Shown here: piece by piece, positions 31,094 to 43,525 of the stretch
Layout: the number at the start of each line of letters is the position of its first letter
Numbering within the stretch: the first letter of the stretch is position 1
Assembly: GCA_013339765.2 (NCBI GenBank)
Contig: CM023449.1
Location: 40,562,528-40,626,527 of the forward strand
Reading direction: 5' to 3'
Length of the DNA stretch: 64,000 bases
Source: Haemaphysalis longicornis
Lineage: Eukaryota; Arthropoda; Arachnida; Ixodida; Ixodidae
Made by a program: the position numbers and the translations under genes
The notes under the pieces: model-generated
Told to the model about the DNA's origin: nothing
The model's input: only the letters and a program-made list of their open reading frames with translations
Databases searched by the model: none

Positions 31094-32439
31094 CGTGAGA
31101 AGGGCTAATGCACGACGAAATTTCAAAGCTGAGATCCGCTCTAGCAATCAAGTACAACGACAACACAAATAGGTGTCTGTGAATAAATGCATCTTTCTTT
31201 CTTTGTAGTGTGTGTGTGTGTGTGATCTCTCTTTCGCGAACATTACCGAACCGCGCAAATTCAACTCGTGCATTCGCACTTTCACATTCTTCCCCTCGGG
31301 TAAATGCGGGGAATTTTTATCCAACTGCCGCCGGCCCCTCACTGAATGCATTTTTCGTCGCTAATTTTAGATGCAGAGCATCTGATTCACTCGCCTTGTC
31401 CCTCCGGAGTCGTCGTCGGCGTTGTCCGCCCCTCCCCCATTCTCCTCGCCGCGCCAGCTGCGCTCTCCGCCGCTCACCCCCTCTCCTCTTCAATAGCGAA
31501 CGCTCTCGCGCGAGGGGCATTGAATTGGATTGGATTGGATTAAAGTGGATTGTGTTCGATTGTGTTGCGTCATATCCGCGGCACGTTGCGTTATAGCCGC
31601 GGCAGACGCGCTGGGGCCGGCGCGTGTGCAGTACTCTCTCTTCCGCGGTTTCCCTCCTTCGGGCGCGCTGCGCATATAACCGGTGTGCCGTTCTCCGCGA
31701 AGCAACATCCACGCTTGGCTCAAACACCTAGAGTCCACGCCGCTTTAGAAGTACGGCGCCAACGTCGTCATCGGACTGGGACCGGCTTACGCAGTCCCCT
31801 CAACGTTATGCACGCTATAAAACGCGGTCCCTTCGCCGCTCCGCCTATGCGTCGCATCTACACAGGGGTTCCCGCGAGGGGAGGTGGGAGTTTTTTCTGC
31901 CGTATGGATCGTGCAATGAAAGCGTATACGTTGGATTTTTAACAAACGACCGTAACAATGGTGAAAAGAGAATTTATTACAAAACCACATGTCAGCTCGC
32001 AACGTTTAGTGGTAACAGCGCTGCCCTAAAAACAAACAAACAAAAAAATACGAGCAGGTCCCCAAGTGCTCCAACACTTTGTACAACAAATATGTCTGTA
32101 CGGTGGTGAAACAAGCTACTACTCAAAATCAATCCACAGAAAGTTTCGCAGGTGTTTCACAGAAAAAACAATTGACTGCCCGAAAAGGAAAAAAAGGGGG
32201 AGAGAGAGAGAGAGGAGAAAGTGCCGCTGGATGTTTGGGTGAGGAGGGGGGGGGTGAGTGGACATGCAATTAATTTTTGTGACTTAATTCCCGCCGTAAT
32301 ACGCGTCCCGGGAGGAAACTACATTTTGCGTCAACATTCGAAGCAAATGTATACATTAATCGACTAGAACGGCCATTAGCGCGCCCTGCCCCCTCTCCGC
32401 TACAGTGGCTGTATTGGCTGTATCTCCTCCACGGGCGCG

Positions 32440-32798
32440 CACAGATTGAGCCGGCGCATATGTATGTTGTACACGAGGCATGTGATTACGGTGAGATATC
32501 CGGCGCAGCCGACAAGTAGTGAGCGCGTCGGGCGTCGGCAGGCTTTTCTAGTTGACTGACGCCCAGACGGGCTCCGCTCCTCGTTGCGCCATACCGGCTG
32601 TTCGGCCGGCTCGGTCGGTCAACCCGTCGTCGAAAGTTGTTTCTGCAAAACGCGGGAAAAGAAAAACGCACGTACGCGAGAGGGCGCAACGGCCAATCCG
32701 AGCAGCAGCATTGGCAGCATTGCCTCCGTCGGTGACGTCACTTGTTTTCTGTGTTGTTTGGAATGTTGCGCCGGCGAAGCTCTCGCGTGCAAAGCGCA
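32440..32798 (+). promoter_or_regulatory. Candidate promoter and 5' non-coding exon of the RdRP gene
   Basis: A CpG-rich block with a perfect CRE palindrome (TGACGTCA, 32733-32740) ends at a consensus splice donor (GCA then GTAAGTG, GT at 32799). The first coding exon of the RdRP gene, 5.8 kb downstream, starts at a splice acceptor with only 25 bases before its ATG, so a non-coding first exon must exist upstream on the plus strand. This block is the best-looking candidate in the window, but linking the two is an inference. Confidence 0.3.
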
Positions 32799-32800
32799 GT

Positions 32801-35800
32801 AAGTGAGGCATATTTCTCGTCCGGGCATTGTAAGGCTGCAATTCGAAAGCAAGCATGTAAGCACCGTCAGGTTTCCATCTTAACGTGTCATCCGCGCTGT
32901 AGTGAACCACCCAAGTCGGTTCACGATAACGATCAGTGCCGATTCCAATTCGTTGTCATAATCAGTCCTCTTGAGTAGGCAAGCCGGCAAGGCTGTATAT
33001 TATATGAGAAACGCATTTTACAGCTTTCATTTCTTTAAGTTTGAGATGCTTTGCGAAACAAACGAATCGTGCGAGACTTTTTGGTTCAACCAATGCAATT
33101 GATACATGCATACAGTGCATGTGCATACATGCAGTGTCAGCGTTTTAATGATCGCGTTGTGTGCGGGTTTGATGCGTTGGAAAACATTCCCTGTTGGGAA
33201 ATAGCATCAACTGCGCTTAGTATGCTAGTAGTCTTTACCACTGTTGCTGTTGTCATGTCATGCGTTGTCGTAGAGAGTGTGGCGCCATCTCTCGGCACGG
33301 GGCCTAGTGATTGTTGGCAGCGAGGATCGGGGGAGCATGAAAAGTCAATGCGCCGGCGGGAACGCGTAATCTGCATGCAAAGATGGCGAAAACAAAAAGC
33401 AGTACGTGACAGCCATGCCGCGCTTCTGCGTCTGGAGATAGTGCGGTTGCAGCAGCGGCTGTCTGCACGAATTCCGGCGCTGTCTGCGGCGGCGTTGCAT
33501 CGTAAAGCCACAACTTAGTTTTGGCGCGTTACGCCCAGAATTTAAACATGCATGAACCGTGATTCTTTTTGTGCGCTCAATGAAACGCTGAGATTGTTTA
33601 CTTCGCCTTCGATCAGGTATAGTCGCGGACGAAGAATTCGAATCGGCACTTCGTCGTCTTCGTAAAACGTGCACGTCTGCATGCCGCGGTGCTTTGAAAG
33701 CGTGTTCCGCAGGTGAGGTCCTGGTGTTGATTGGCGTTTCCCACCAGACGTGAATCCCATTGAACAAGTGGCCCCTGCATTACCCGTTGACGTTATTTGC
33801 GCGATGCATCTTCGTAATGAATACAAAACTAACCTGCAGTGGCTTGGAAGGACGGCCTATTTGCAGCATCTGCTAGCATTATTTCAGATTGAAATTACCT
33901 CAGATTTAAATTAACTATATATGAGTTCAGATGTAAAAAGTCTAACTAAAGTGGCATAAGTCATTGTGATTAAATACTGCAAAGAGGGGTTTGTTTCTTA
34001 ATCCCAGTGGTTCATTCGCGAACGCAAAAATTACAGCAGCAGATACCTTATTGTTTTGCTCTAGCGTGATAAAAGCAGCTGGTAATGTTTGCTTATAGAG
34101 AACGAAGGTGGTGGCGCCATAGAATGGAACAAGGTGTCTTGGGCCCCTATGAATTAACTCAATTAAAATTAAAAACTACGATGGACCTCCGTGGCAGTGA
34201 CCGTTAGGCTTGGTATAATATAACAGGATTTTCGCATCAGGTGAAGCTTTATAAGATGCACATTTTTTAAGAGAAGCCTATATTGCTAGGGTTCCACGTA
34301 GCCTTCGAAAAACGTCTGCGAGCAAAAAGTCATGTGTTTTTGAAGTGTGAAGAATTGGCAAGCAGCTTGACTCAGTTTTGCAACACATGCCTTTTAAAAA
34401 AATCAAGGGAGCTCACACTAATCTGTAAAGACATGAAGGTAGCGAAGTTGTGCGCAACCTTTACAACCATCACAAAGGTTTTAAGTCCCTGATTGCAGCT
34501 GATTTGATTCTCCACTGCCACGACGACCTTTACTCCATCATTGTTGCTGTAAGTGTGAGCATCCTTCATTTTTTTGGGAGTGATAATTATTGGACATCGC
34601 CTTGGAGGGGCGTACGCTATGATGTGTCTTTCTCGTTCGGAGTAAGTGTTGCCACGATTACGGCGAATGCTGGAGTTTTTTTTTTTCCCGCCAGTATTGT
34701 CGAATCTTCCTAAGTGGGTATGCTTGGCTTGACGAACATGTGCGCTCTGTTACCCTTACAGTCGACCGGTTGTCGGTTCGTCTCACTACATGGCCAGCCC
34801 ATGTCCATTTCTTTTTATTTATTGAAACTGATATCAGCTCCTCGAAATTTGTCCCTGATCCAGGAAGCTCGTTTCCTGTCCTCGAGTATTAATCCTAGCA
34901 TTATTTGTTCATGGCCTGCTGGGTCACCCCAAGTTTGCTTTCCAGTAGTTTCGTAAGGCGCCAATTTTCCACTCCGTATGTTGTCACCGGCAGCACACAT
35001 TTTTTGTACGCTATATACACAAGGGAGAATTTTTCAGTCGCATTTTTTCAAACGGGAGTTCTTCACAATTAACAATTGTTTTACAGCTAAACCTGGATTC
35101 AGCAAAGTTTTAAAAAAAGGCAGTTCTTTAATTAAGGGGGCAGATGGGTCTTTGGAGCCAAAAAACGGCCAAAAAATCGTTTTCTGAAAAGTGAAATTTT
35201 CAGCATCCACGGCCGTTTTCATATTAGTCTGCAAATTTCCTTATCCAGAGACACGTACATTTTATTGTAAATAACATTTCAAAGCGCACTTTATAGCTCG
35301 GTTCGCACAGAATTCGATGGTGAAACGGCACTTTTCTTGCAACGCTATAATTCGGCCTTTGATATCTCAGCACCCTGAGCAAGTACAACTGTATTTGTTT
35401 TGCTTCTAATACCTAAATGTGGGGAGAATACTATGTTGCAAACAGACTTTTGAAATGGAGGCTCTGGAAAATTATGATTGTGTTCACTTGACACCACTTG
35501 TGAGCCATTTCTGGCAGAGGGTGGGAGGAGTGAAGTTCCGTGTGTTTTAGAATGACCAAAAATAGCTAAATCAAGAAAGTTCTTCCAACGTTGTATTTTT
35601 TAGTCATTTACCTGCCTAGCCATGGGGTAATCACCATTCTGTATGGCGTGGTTATTTTGTAATTGTGACCCAAAATAATGGCAATTGATCATTAATTATT
35701 TCTAGAAATAATGAACTTTCAAGTTGATTATTTCTTGCAGATTGCAGATCTAATTGCAGATTTGAAATCAGCCCCCCCAAAAATCCACAATACTGTGCAG

Positions 35801-36228
35801 TTTCGTTGAAATTTGCCAGTAAATAAAAAAAATAGCTCTAATACTAGTGTACCCTTAAGTTCGAATTTTTGTTACGTGCAGATTTTGTGCGATTGGGGCA
35901 GCAAAGGTTTTCAGCAGTCTATATTGCGCAGCCGTGGATTCCACTGTATCAGGTACATTGCGCAGCGAGAGTTTGCACACTTTAGCAACATGCATCAACA
36001 GGTTGCTTCCAGAGCTCAGAGTTTACTTTCAGCGTAGAGCTTGCTTTAAGATGCAGCCAGAACTAACAGCCCACTGCGTTCACCAAAAAGACTATCACGG
36101 CCAATAGCCTACCTGTAGGAAAAAGTGACAGTGCAAGGGGGGGGGGGGGGGGGGGGTAGTTTCTGGTGTTATCCACAGGTAAGAACTTTTAAGAGGACTG
36201 CGCAATTTGATCAAACTTTTGATATATA
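32801..36228. other. Probable first intron or upstream DNA; repeats only
   Basis: No coding sequence is supported. It contains one member of a dispersed repeat pair (34390-34735), AT-rich DNA from 34980 to 35870, and an uninterrupted G tract at about 36137-36157. Confidence 0.4.
34390..34735 (+). repeat. Dispersed repeat, member 1 (other at 40187-40520)
   Basis: Shared blocks in order: ACACTAA, GAAGGTAGCGAAG, CAACCTT, GATTGCAGCTGATTTG, GTGTGAGC, TTGGA then CACCTTGGAGG-like, GCGTC TTTCTCGTTC, ATTACGGCGAA and CCTAAGTGGG. An internal inverted repeat pairs GGAGCTCACACTA with TAAGTGTGAGCATCC. The copy at 40187-40520 begins just after the first coding exon of the RdRP gene. Confidence 0.7.
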
Positions 36229-36753
36229 CAGTCTACTCTCGCTAACTCAAAATTGCTTAATTGGAATTTTTGGTTAATTAGAAGTGACGTGCTGGTCCCG
36301 GCAATTTAACATGCGATTCATTAGAAGAAATTGCTCGATAATTTGAAGCTAAAACCTAACATATCGGTTAATTGAAGTTATTTTGAATAGAAAGCATCGG
36401 GGTGACCATCATTTCTCGATAAAACTAAGGATTTCAAGCACGAAAACAGCGCCGTGTTTTGCATTGTGTCGGTGGCATCGCATTTGAGGCAGCACAACTC
36501 CTTTGCTGCACACAGTTGCCGTGCGAGCAGTTCCAGTTCCAGCAGCAGGTGGATGCTTCAGTCTTCGAGTTTAGTGATAAGTCTCAACCATCATGGCAAC
36601 CCATTTCGTTTGCTTGACTTGGCCATGAAAGTCGAGATCCTCAACAAAATCAAGAAGGGAGACGTGTTGCAGGCTAATAACAATGCTGTACTCTGCTCTT
36701 TGTTTAATTGGAAATTCGGTTAATTAAAGTGTTCTGCGGTTCATGTGGACTGT
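36229..36753. mobile_element. TA-flanked MITE (CAGTCTAC ends)
   Basis: Left end CAGTCTACTCTCGCTAACTC after TA, right end ATGTGGACTG before TA. Inner text alternates TTAATTGGAATT and TTAATTAGAA motifs, typical of Tc1/mariner/pogo-type MITEs. About 525 bp, no gene. Confidence 0.6.
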
Positions 36754-36760
36754 ACACTAC

Positions 36761-37529
36761 AGTCGAACCTGAGTATAACGAACTCGGATAGAGTGAATTA
36801 TGTGTTATAGCGGACACTCAAAGTTCTTCTGGCTATATCCATGTGAACTGTATTTTTTGTAACGAACTAAAAATTGAATATATCAAACTCTGAGCGTGTG
36901 CGATTGGTCACCAAACACCTGCCAATGGGCTTCTCCGGGCCGCTGCACTGCACGCCCGTGCATCTGAGAAGCACAGCAGCAGCAATCCGTGCCCTTTTCC
37001 AGTTTCACTTTGCAGCACTCCTATTTGGAAGCTGTCTGCCACGTAATTAAGTACGTATGAGCAGCTCCGGGAGCATCGCGCTTTAGGAATGAGAAAAAAA
37101 AGGGGGGGCCAGAATCGCTGTGCTGCTGTCACGACTCCGGCACTCTTTGCTTGTTATTGCAAGAAGTCCTTTCTGCTATCGATGTGCTGCAGTGATACTG
37201 CGCCGAAACACAGGGAAGTGGACTGGATTTCATCGAAATGATGTTGCGTTTCGAAAATGCGATTCTGTAAACGCAGTGTTGAAATGAAAATAGCTGGCTA
37301 CGGCTAATAGGTGTACATTTCTCCGCAATAAATTTCTTTTGGAGTAGATTACTATTCGTGGAGAGTGGTATGGTCTTTCTTTCGTAATCACACTTTGGAC
37401 AAACTGTTCACATTGTTTATAACGAATTCAATACTGTTTCATTGTAAGCGGGTTCGGTTATATTGAACTACTTCGCATAGTGAACAAATCGCGTTGATTC
37501 ACCCTGTTTGTTATAACCGGGTTTGACTG
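36761..37529. mobile_element. TA-flanked MITE (CAGTCGAACCT ends)
   Basis: Left end CAGTCGAACCTGAGTATAAC after TA at 36759-36760; right end GTTATAACCGGGTTTGACTG before TA at 37530-37531. Its left end lies only 7 bp from the previous MITE, so one used the flank of the other. No transposase seen. Confidence 0.75.
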
Positions 37530-37531
37530 TA

Positions 37532-38606
37532 ACGGGAGTCAACTTTATATACGTAAACAACTCAGTCTGCACTTTTGTAAATTACATCATTTTGTGAATG
37601 ATTGCTGTTTGGAAGTAAACAAAAGCTGGTACGGCATTTTGAATAGTTCGACCAATGTCATCAGTGTTCTGTAAGCCCTTTGGTATTTATTGAACATTGA
37701 GCATTTAGGTATTTGCGTGCCTGATAGTGTTTGATATCGTCACTTTGGGTCTTCCTTTAATTCCGTGGCTTCAACTGAAGATTTTACAGCGAAAGCTCCA
37801 TTACTTAATTCAGTTACAAACACAGAAAATGCCTTGTGCCATCAATCTGGCCTTCAAGCTGTTTAGGTCAAGTTCTGTTTCAAGTTCAAGCCTGCGGAGC
37901 GATGGTAGATGTAAAGGTTCCTGCTACAAATGTGGCTTCCTGGTAGCCGCTTCACCACAACTGAGCTATTGCTGTGCAAACTTGGTTTAACCATGGTCAG
38001 TCGCAGTAAATTTTTGATAACCCTGTCACTCAGTTGTGGGCTCACAGTGCTGTGTGAAAGTATTCTGTGTTCAATAATCTCTTGAGACCTTGTCAAAGCA
38101 AACAGCAAGCAAGACGAGTTACTTCGGTACATAGAAACTGCACGCCAGCATTAGTTTCCTAGCAACTCTCGTTATAGCCAGATGTAGGCAGCCGCTATGA
38201 GAGGGAAATCTTCACCTAAAAATAGAGTCTGTGTCACTCGTCTCCTAAAAGAAAGGGAGAAGGCAGAAGGCCTTGGAATCTTCAACATACTGCCCTCAAT
38301 AAAGCGCTTATGGCATGTGGGGCATCCAAGTGGGTCAACACTGTAATTTTTGGTCAGTAGAGCCATCATCTTTCGTCGTATTCTCTTCTTACTGATTGGT
38401 TCCTAAAGAAAATTAACCCCGAATTTTTGTGTTTATATTTTAATTAACTGCCATCATAGCATTGTAACGACCCACCTTTCCCTCATTCCTTCTCACGTTC
38501 CCGCACTCACACGATGCCGTGGAGTCATTCTGGTGTTAAGATATATTCACCTGTTCGTTCTCCAGGAAGTAATGTCTCATTTTGTAGCTTGTTCTTCCTT
38601 TTGCAG
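37532..38606 (+). other. Intron end before the first coding exon
   Basis: No gene. The last 20 bases are a pyrimidine run ending TTTTGCAG at 38606, a strong splice acceptor for the exon that follows. Confidence 0.5.
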
Positions 38607-40172
38607 GGGCCGTATCGAGCGCAGCTCCTAAATGGCGTCAAGGGAATCTCTCTCGTTCGTGTGCATCTGGACACAGAAGCGTGGTGATGATACCAAATCA
38701 TTCTTAACTGCATACGAGAGGTTCTTTGAAGCTCACCGTGGACAAGCGAGCGTGAGCATCGAACGCGTTCAGCAAAGGCTGCCCAGGGACAGCTGTGAGG
38801 ACCCCCTCTGGCAAGTTCATTGCAAGCTCCACCTGTACAAACCGCTGAAGCTGAATGCGCTTGAGTCGCTGAGCATTGACATTGCCCGGCAATGGTGCTC
38901 AAGTGGTGGAAGTGGCGACAGTCTGTTCGGTCACCTGCAGTGGCTGCAGCCCGATCGTCGTTATGGCTTCTGGCACCACTGGTATGCTATGGAGAAGGAC
39001 ATCCGAATGCGCTCCATTTCGTTCGGCACGTTCTCCGGCCTCAACCTGTTTGCCGAACGTCACTGCATAGAGAGCAAGCCCCGTGGTGAGCAGGGCTACA
39101 CCATAGACTGCACCTTCAAGCACGACGAAAGAGTCCTCCAGGTCTTCCTGGAGCTCAACCACTGTGGCTTGGAGGAGGATCTCTACCGGCTCAGTGTGCA
39201 CTACAACAGCATCTTCCGCGTGGTCGTGTACGACCCCGTGGGAGGGCCGACGGATGTCTTCCTCCACCTCCACACTCTGCCGTTGTTCTACAAAGCAGCG
39301 CAACCGGGATTACCCGCGATGCGTTTGCTTCAAATCACAAGGCAGGAAACCGCGGACCAGATGGACTTCCAGCGGACGTTGGAGATGGGCTGTTTCTGCT
39401 GTTCAGTCCTGGAGAGCAGGGACGTTGGTGGCTGCTTTGTCGTGAAGCTGGGATTCGCCGACAGCCACGAAGCCCGGCGGACCGTAGGTCGCCTAAGCCG
39501 GAGGTGCCGGAGGGCTCAGTTCATATTCGCGCCCGTGAAGACGCGCCGTATCGGCAAGGACACCGACGCGCTCCGACAGCAGCTGTGCTCGCGGCTCATG
39601 CCCAAGCTCAAGTTCCCCTGCTGCTACGCCCTCAACGCACTCCTACAGAGAAGCGACGACGTCACGATGCAGCTAATGCTCCTGACTAAATCGGAATTAG
39701 ACGTGACGCTGTCGCAGCTGGAGTCCTTCGCATCTCACAATGAGGGGGCCCTTGAGGAGACGCTGTTTGGCATCGGGACGGCGCTCGAGAACCACAGCAT
39801 AGTCACCTTCTCCACAGCCCTGCCGGCCTTGTTTGCGAAGGTGTGCCAGTCGCACGTTCCCTACACAGTCCCGCGTGGCTCGTGTCTCGTCCGACGGCTG
39901 TTCGTGACGCCGTCGCGCGTCTTCTACCTGCCGCCTGCGATCCACTCGGAGAACAGGGTGCTTCGCAAGTTCGATGTCGACCACGCGCTCCGAGTGTCGT
40001 TCCGCGACGACCACTTCGAGGTGCTGTCGCACACCCTGGGGTTCCACCCGCGGAAGGGGCAAATGATGGACAAGGTGGTGGGCCGCTTCCTCAGGGACGG
40101 ACTCAAGATAGGAGACCGCCACTTCCGGCTTCTGGCCAGCTGCGGGACCATGGAGTCTGGCTCTACGCTGAC
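38607..40172 (+). CDS. RdRP coding exon 1 (N-terminal region to start of RdRP domain)
   Basis: The acceptor ends at 38606. ATG at 38632 is preceded directly by an in-frame TAA, so this exon holds the true start. It encodes 500 residues in one frame: a divergent N-terminal part, then RVFYLPP and ENRVLRKFD (residues ~425-445), which open the polymerase domain, and FRDDHFEV. From about 40138 the conserved text moves to the next frame: LLA is followed by LRDHGVWLYAD, which then joins exon 2 in phase 0 at donor GTAAGT (40173). The original frame instead reads CGTMESG into a stop. A net loss of one base (modulo three), for instance between GCCAGC repeats, explains this. Confidence 0.88.
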
Positions 40173-43100
40173 GTAAGTAGAAATAAAAAATGAAGGAAGC
40201 TAACACTAACGTGTAAGACTTGAAGGTAGCGAAGCTGTACGCAACCTTCACGACAATTACGAAGGTTTAAGTCCATGGTTGCAGCTGATTTGCGTCGTCT
40301 TCACTGCCGCAACGACATTTACTTCGTCATTGTTGCTATTAGTGTGAGCTTCTTTCAATTTTTTTTTTTGGAAGTGAAAATCATTGGACTTCACCTTGGA
40401 GGGCGTATTCGATGACGCGTCTTTCTCGTTCCGAGCAAGCGTTGCCACTATTACGGCGAACGCTGGAGTTTTATTTTGGCCAATCCTGACTGATCCCCCT
40501 AAGTGGGCTGGCTTGGCTTGACCCTCAGATTTATTAAGCCAAGCCTAATCATGCTCACGTGCCTGTGCTCACGCGCGTGCTCGGCAATTTCTTGGTATTT
40601 TAAACTGCGGACACCAAAAATTACGATTTGCTAAACAGCTTCGCAGCAAGTTTTCGATACAGCTTTGTTTTACTGTAACATGGGGCATGGAGTTGATTTC
40701 AAGGGTTTCATTCTTGCAATAAGCATAGGTTATTCAGAACAAAACTCATTTTATCTAGTGTGAAAACTTGGGCGAGTTGGTGATGCATGTTGAACCACAG
40801 CGCAAACGACAAACGCAGGATGATAGCAAGAGGACACGCTAATCGCTGACTTACAACTGGATTTTATTTTCTCCAACGACGCATAATATAAACAAAAATG
40901 AAGAAGGCAAAGCATGAAAAAACAAGCATGAAACAAACACAGCATGAAAGCATCAGATTGAACGCCTGGGTGAGAATTGCATCAGTGTAGCCTCAATTGC
41001 ACTCACAAAGAAGGAGATCGACTATCTTAATTTAACAGAACACGTGCCAATAATGGTTAGTTGTGGGGTTGGCTCGTGTTTTTCGTGCTGGTTTTTCATG
41101 TTTTTTTTTTTCAATTGCTTTTTTATTTGGTGTCGTTGGAGAAAATAAAATCCAATTGGGAGTCAGCACTTCGTGTGTCCTCTTGCTACCGTCCTGTGTC
41201 TTGTTGTTTGCGCTGTGGTTCAACTTCATTTGATGTGCAAGTAAAGATAGTTTATGAAGTCGAAAGGGGCTTGGGTTACATCAGTGGCTATAAGGCCTTC
41301 ATTTGACCAAACTTTGAGGAACCTTGGCGAAATGCTTTACAAAATAAAACTTCGTAGAAGTCACATGAGCTAAAAGAACTTGTGCTTATCTTTTGAGTAG
41401 CAGGAATTGTCAGTTTCATGCTGGTTTATTTTTTTAGGATTTTTATTTCTTATGTTCTTAGTGAGAAAGCGAATTGGCTTTCATTTGTTGTATGTTGGAT
41501 TCTATCCACTTGCGGTTGGCCCTGTGAAAATTCGTCAGGCGGGCTTACACGATATAAGAGGGACACGGGGCCTTCTATGCCTATTGAGCTTGACAGGCCC
41601 CTGCTGGCTAAGTCAATACTTTGCAGTGGTGTACGCACCACGTGTCATTCGCTAACAAAAGTCTGGGGCTGCAATAGTGCTTGTTTTGGGAGCACTGCTC
41701 TTTTCAGAATGCCAAAATCTACCAGCCGCAAGAACTTTTCTTCTTTCCGGTCCTTCCGACGAACCACAAAACTCGGGTGCAAAGTCCCACATTTATACGA
41801 ATTCTTTCGGCATAAAGTAGTGGCAGACTGGTTGCAGCTCGTAGAACATGCAAACTGGTTGTTTGAACATTTTATTTTTGAGGCCTGTGGTTAATGTCCT
41901 GCACAGATACGCAAACATACGAAAATTTCAGGGTCAGTTGGGTTCTGCCAGGGTCATTAATGTGTTGTGTCCTGACGTCCGCACACGCGTGCTGCTATCC
42001 ACTGCAGGATCACCATGGCAACACGGTGGAGTCCATTCGGGAGTGGATGGGCGACTTCAGCACGCTGCCCAACGTGGCCAAGAAGATTGCCCGCATGGGC
42101 CAGTGCTTCTCCACAACCGAGGAGTCGGTGACAGTCCCCCTGCATGGCGAGACGATGGAGGACGCGGCTGACATCGAGGGAGGCACCCACCCGGAGTCGG
42201 GGAAGCCCTACGTCTTCTCCGACGGCATTGGCATGATCTCCCAGTCGCTCATGGAAAAGGTATGCCCGGGCGAGCGCGCTGTGTCGTTTACCCGAGCGCA
42301 GCACAACCAGAAATTATTTTCACCTCTCTCTAAAGGGCCTCGTAAAAATATACAAAAAAAAAGAGAGAGAGTTCCTTTAGTTTTAGGTAATCGCTCGCAA
42401 GTGCGCAATCATTGTTGTTTCAAATTTTATTGTATATTTGTAATTAGGGAAAGGTGCTTCTGATTCGCTGCAATAATTGTGTCGCTTGTGTTTTGCCAGT
42501 AAAAGTGTGTCGATTGGAAATTTAAAAATACTAAGCCATCTCCACTAACATGAAACCTGGGAAGGGGCAAAGCATGCAGTGTGTAAGTGTATTCTTGGCA
42601 CCTTGGCGTTTTGCCAACGGAGATGAAACCGTTGGGGCGTACAGGTATGCAGCTTTGCTGTAAAAGTCTCTTGTCTTTGAAGCACGGAGTTCTCTAGCGC
42701 GAGGCGTAAACGAGTGTTTCGGTGTTTCTTTAGAACGCGTTTCAAAGTGCTCCAGCGCGAGGCTTAAACAAGTGTCCCGGTGTTTTTTTATTATGCGTTA
42801 TGTTGTAGCGCGAGGCGTAAATGAGCTTCCCATTGTTTTAGTACCGTGACTACATGAAACGACGATTACGACGCCGATTATGATGACGACGACAGGAGAC
42901 GCCAACAGCCCCAGCCCCTAAGAAGCTTCACCCGAAGCCACAGGTGTTATGTACCACCATATGCCATTTCTTTGTATGTTGTTTTTGCCCCCAAGATTCA
43001 AGGAACACTTGCGATATTAATTACAAAAATTACTCATCTAACAATCTCTGAATTTCATGCTTGGCACGCTGATACTGTTCTGAATAGTGAAGCGCTGCTG

Positions 43101-43460
43101 TAGCAGTGAGTAATGACCCCGAGGTTGACGTGCCACCATTTTGCGTTCAGGTGTGCTCGAAGCTGGATCTGGAGCAAGTTCCGTCGGCCATCCAGATACG
43201 CTACGCGGGCTACAAGGGCATGCTGTGCACGAACAACACCCTCGAGGGGGACAAGCTTATTCTGCGCAAGAGCATGAACAAGTTTGCCTGCTCCACCTCG
43301 GACAGCCTGGAGGTCATCAAGGTGTCCGCACCCTGTGAGTAATGTGGTGTACAGTGCGCAACACTTTTGTCTATGAACACCGACTTCAACGTCAACTGGT
43401 TGCCTCTCAAAACTACGGACTCAAACTTGTAAAAAAAGCGTTTAGGCCAAAAATATATGG

Positions 43461-43525
<65 letters not shown>

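Larger units (their letters stand above)
29944..32439. other. Repeats and GC-rich DNA without a supported gene
   Basis: Contains a (GA)n run at about 30187-30211, a worn SINE (30545-30770), a 91-bp tandem duplication and a (GT)n run at about 31207-31223. From 31380 to 31900 the sequence is CpG-rich with TATAAAA at about 31815 and a hairpin-prone TTCCCGCGAGGGGA followed by a T tract near 31890, a layout also seen in the insert at 4535-4960. Long frames here look like by-products of GC content. Confidence 0.4.

Noticed and set aside
33051..33518. 155-codon plus-strand frame with a hydrophobic stretch (STALSMLVVFTTVAVVM)
   Set aside because: The stretch looks membrane-like, but there is no signal peptide, no family likeness and an overlapping frame of similar length on the other strand.
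41932..42007. Upstream extension of RdRP exon 2 from an acceptor at 41931
   Set aside because: It would match the unshifted exon 1 frame, but the added residues are not family-like, while the acceptor at 42007 has a better pyrimidine tract and joins conserved text.
43462..43525. CRISPR-like array or satellite
   Set aside because: A simple tetranucleotide run attached to a LINE 3' end; no spacers or longer unit.
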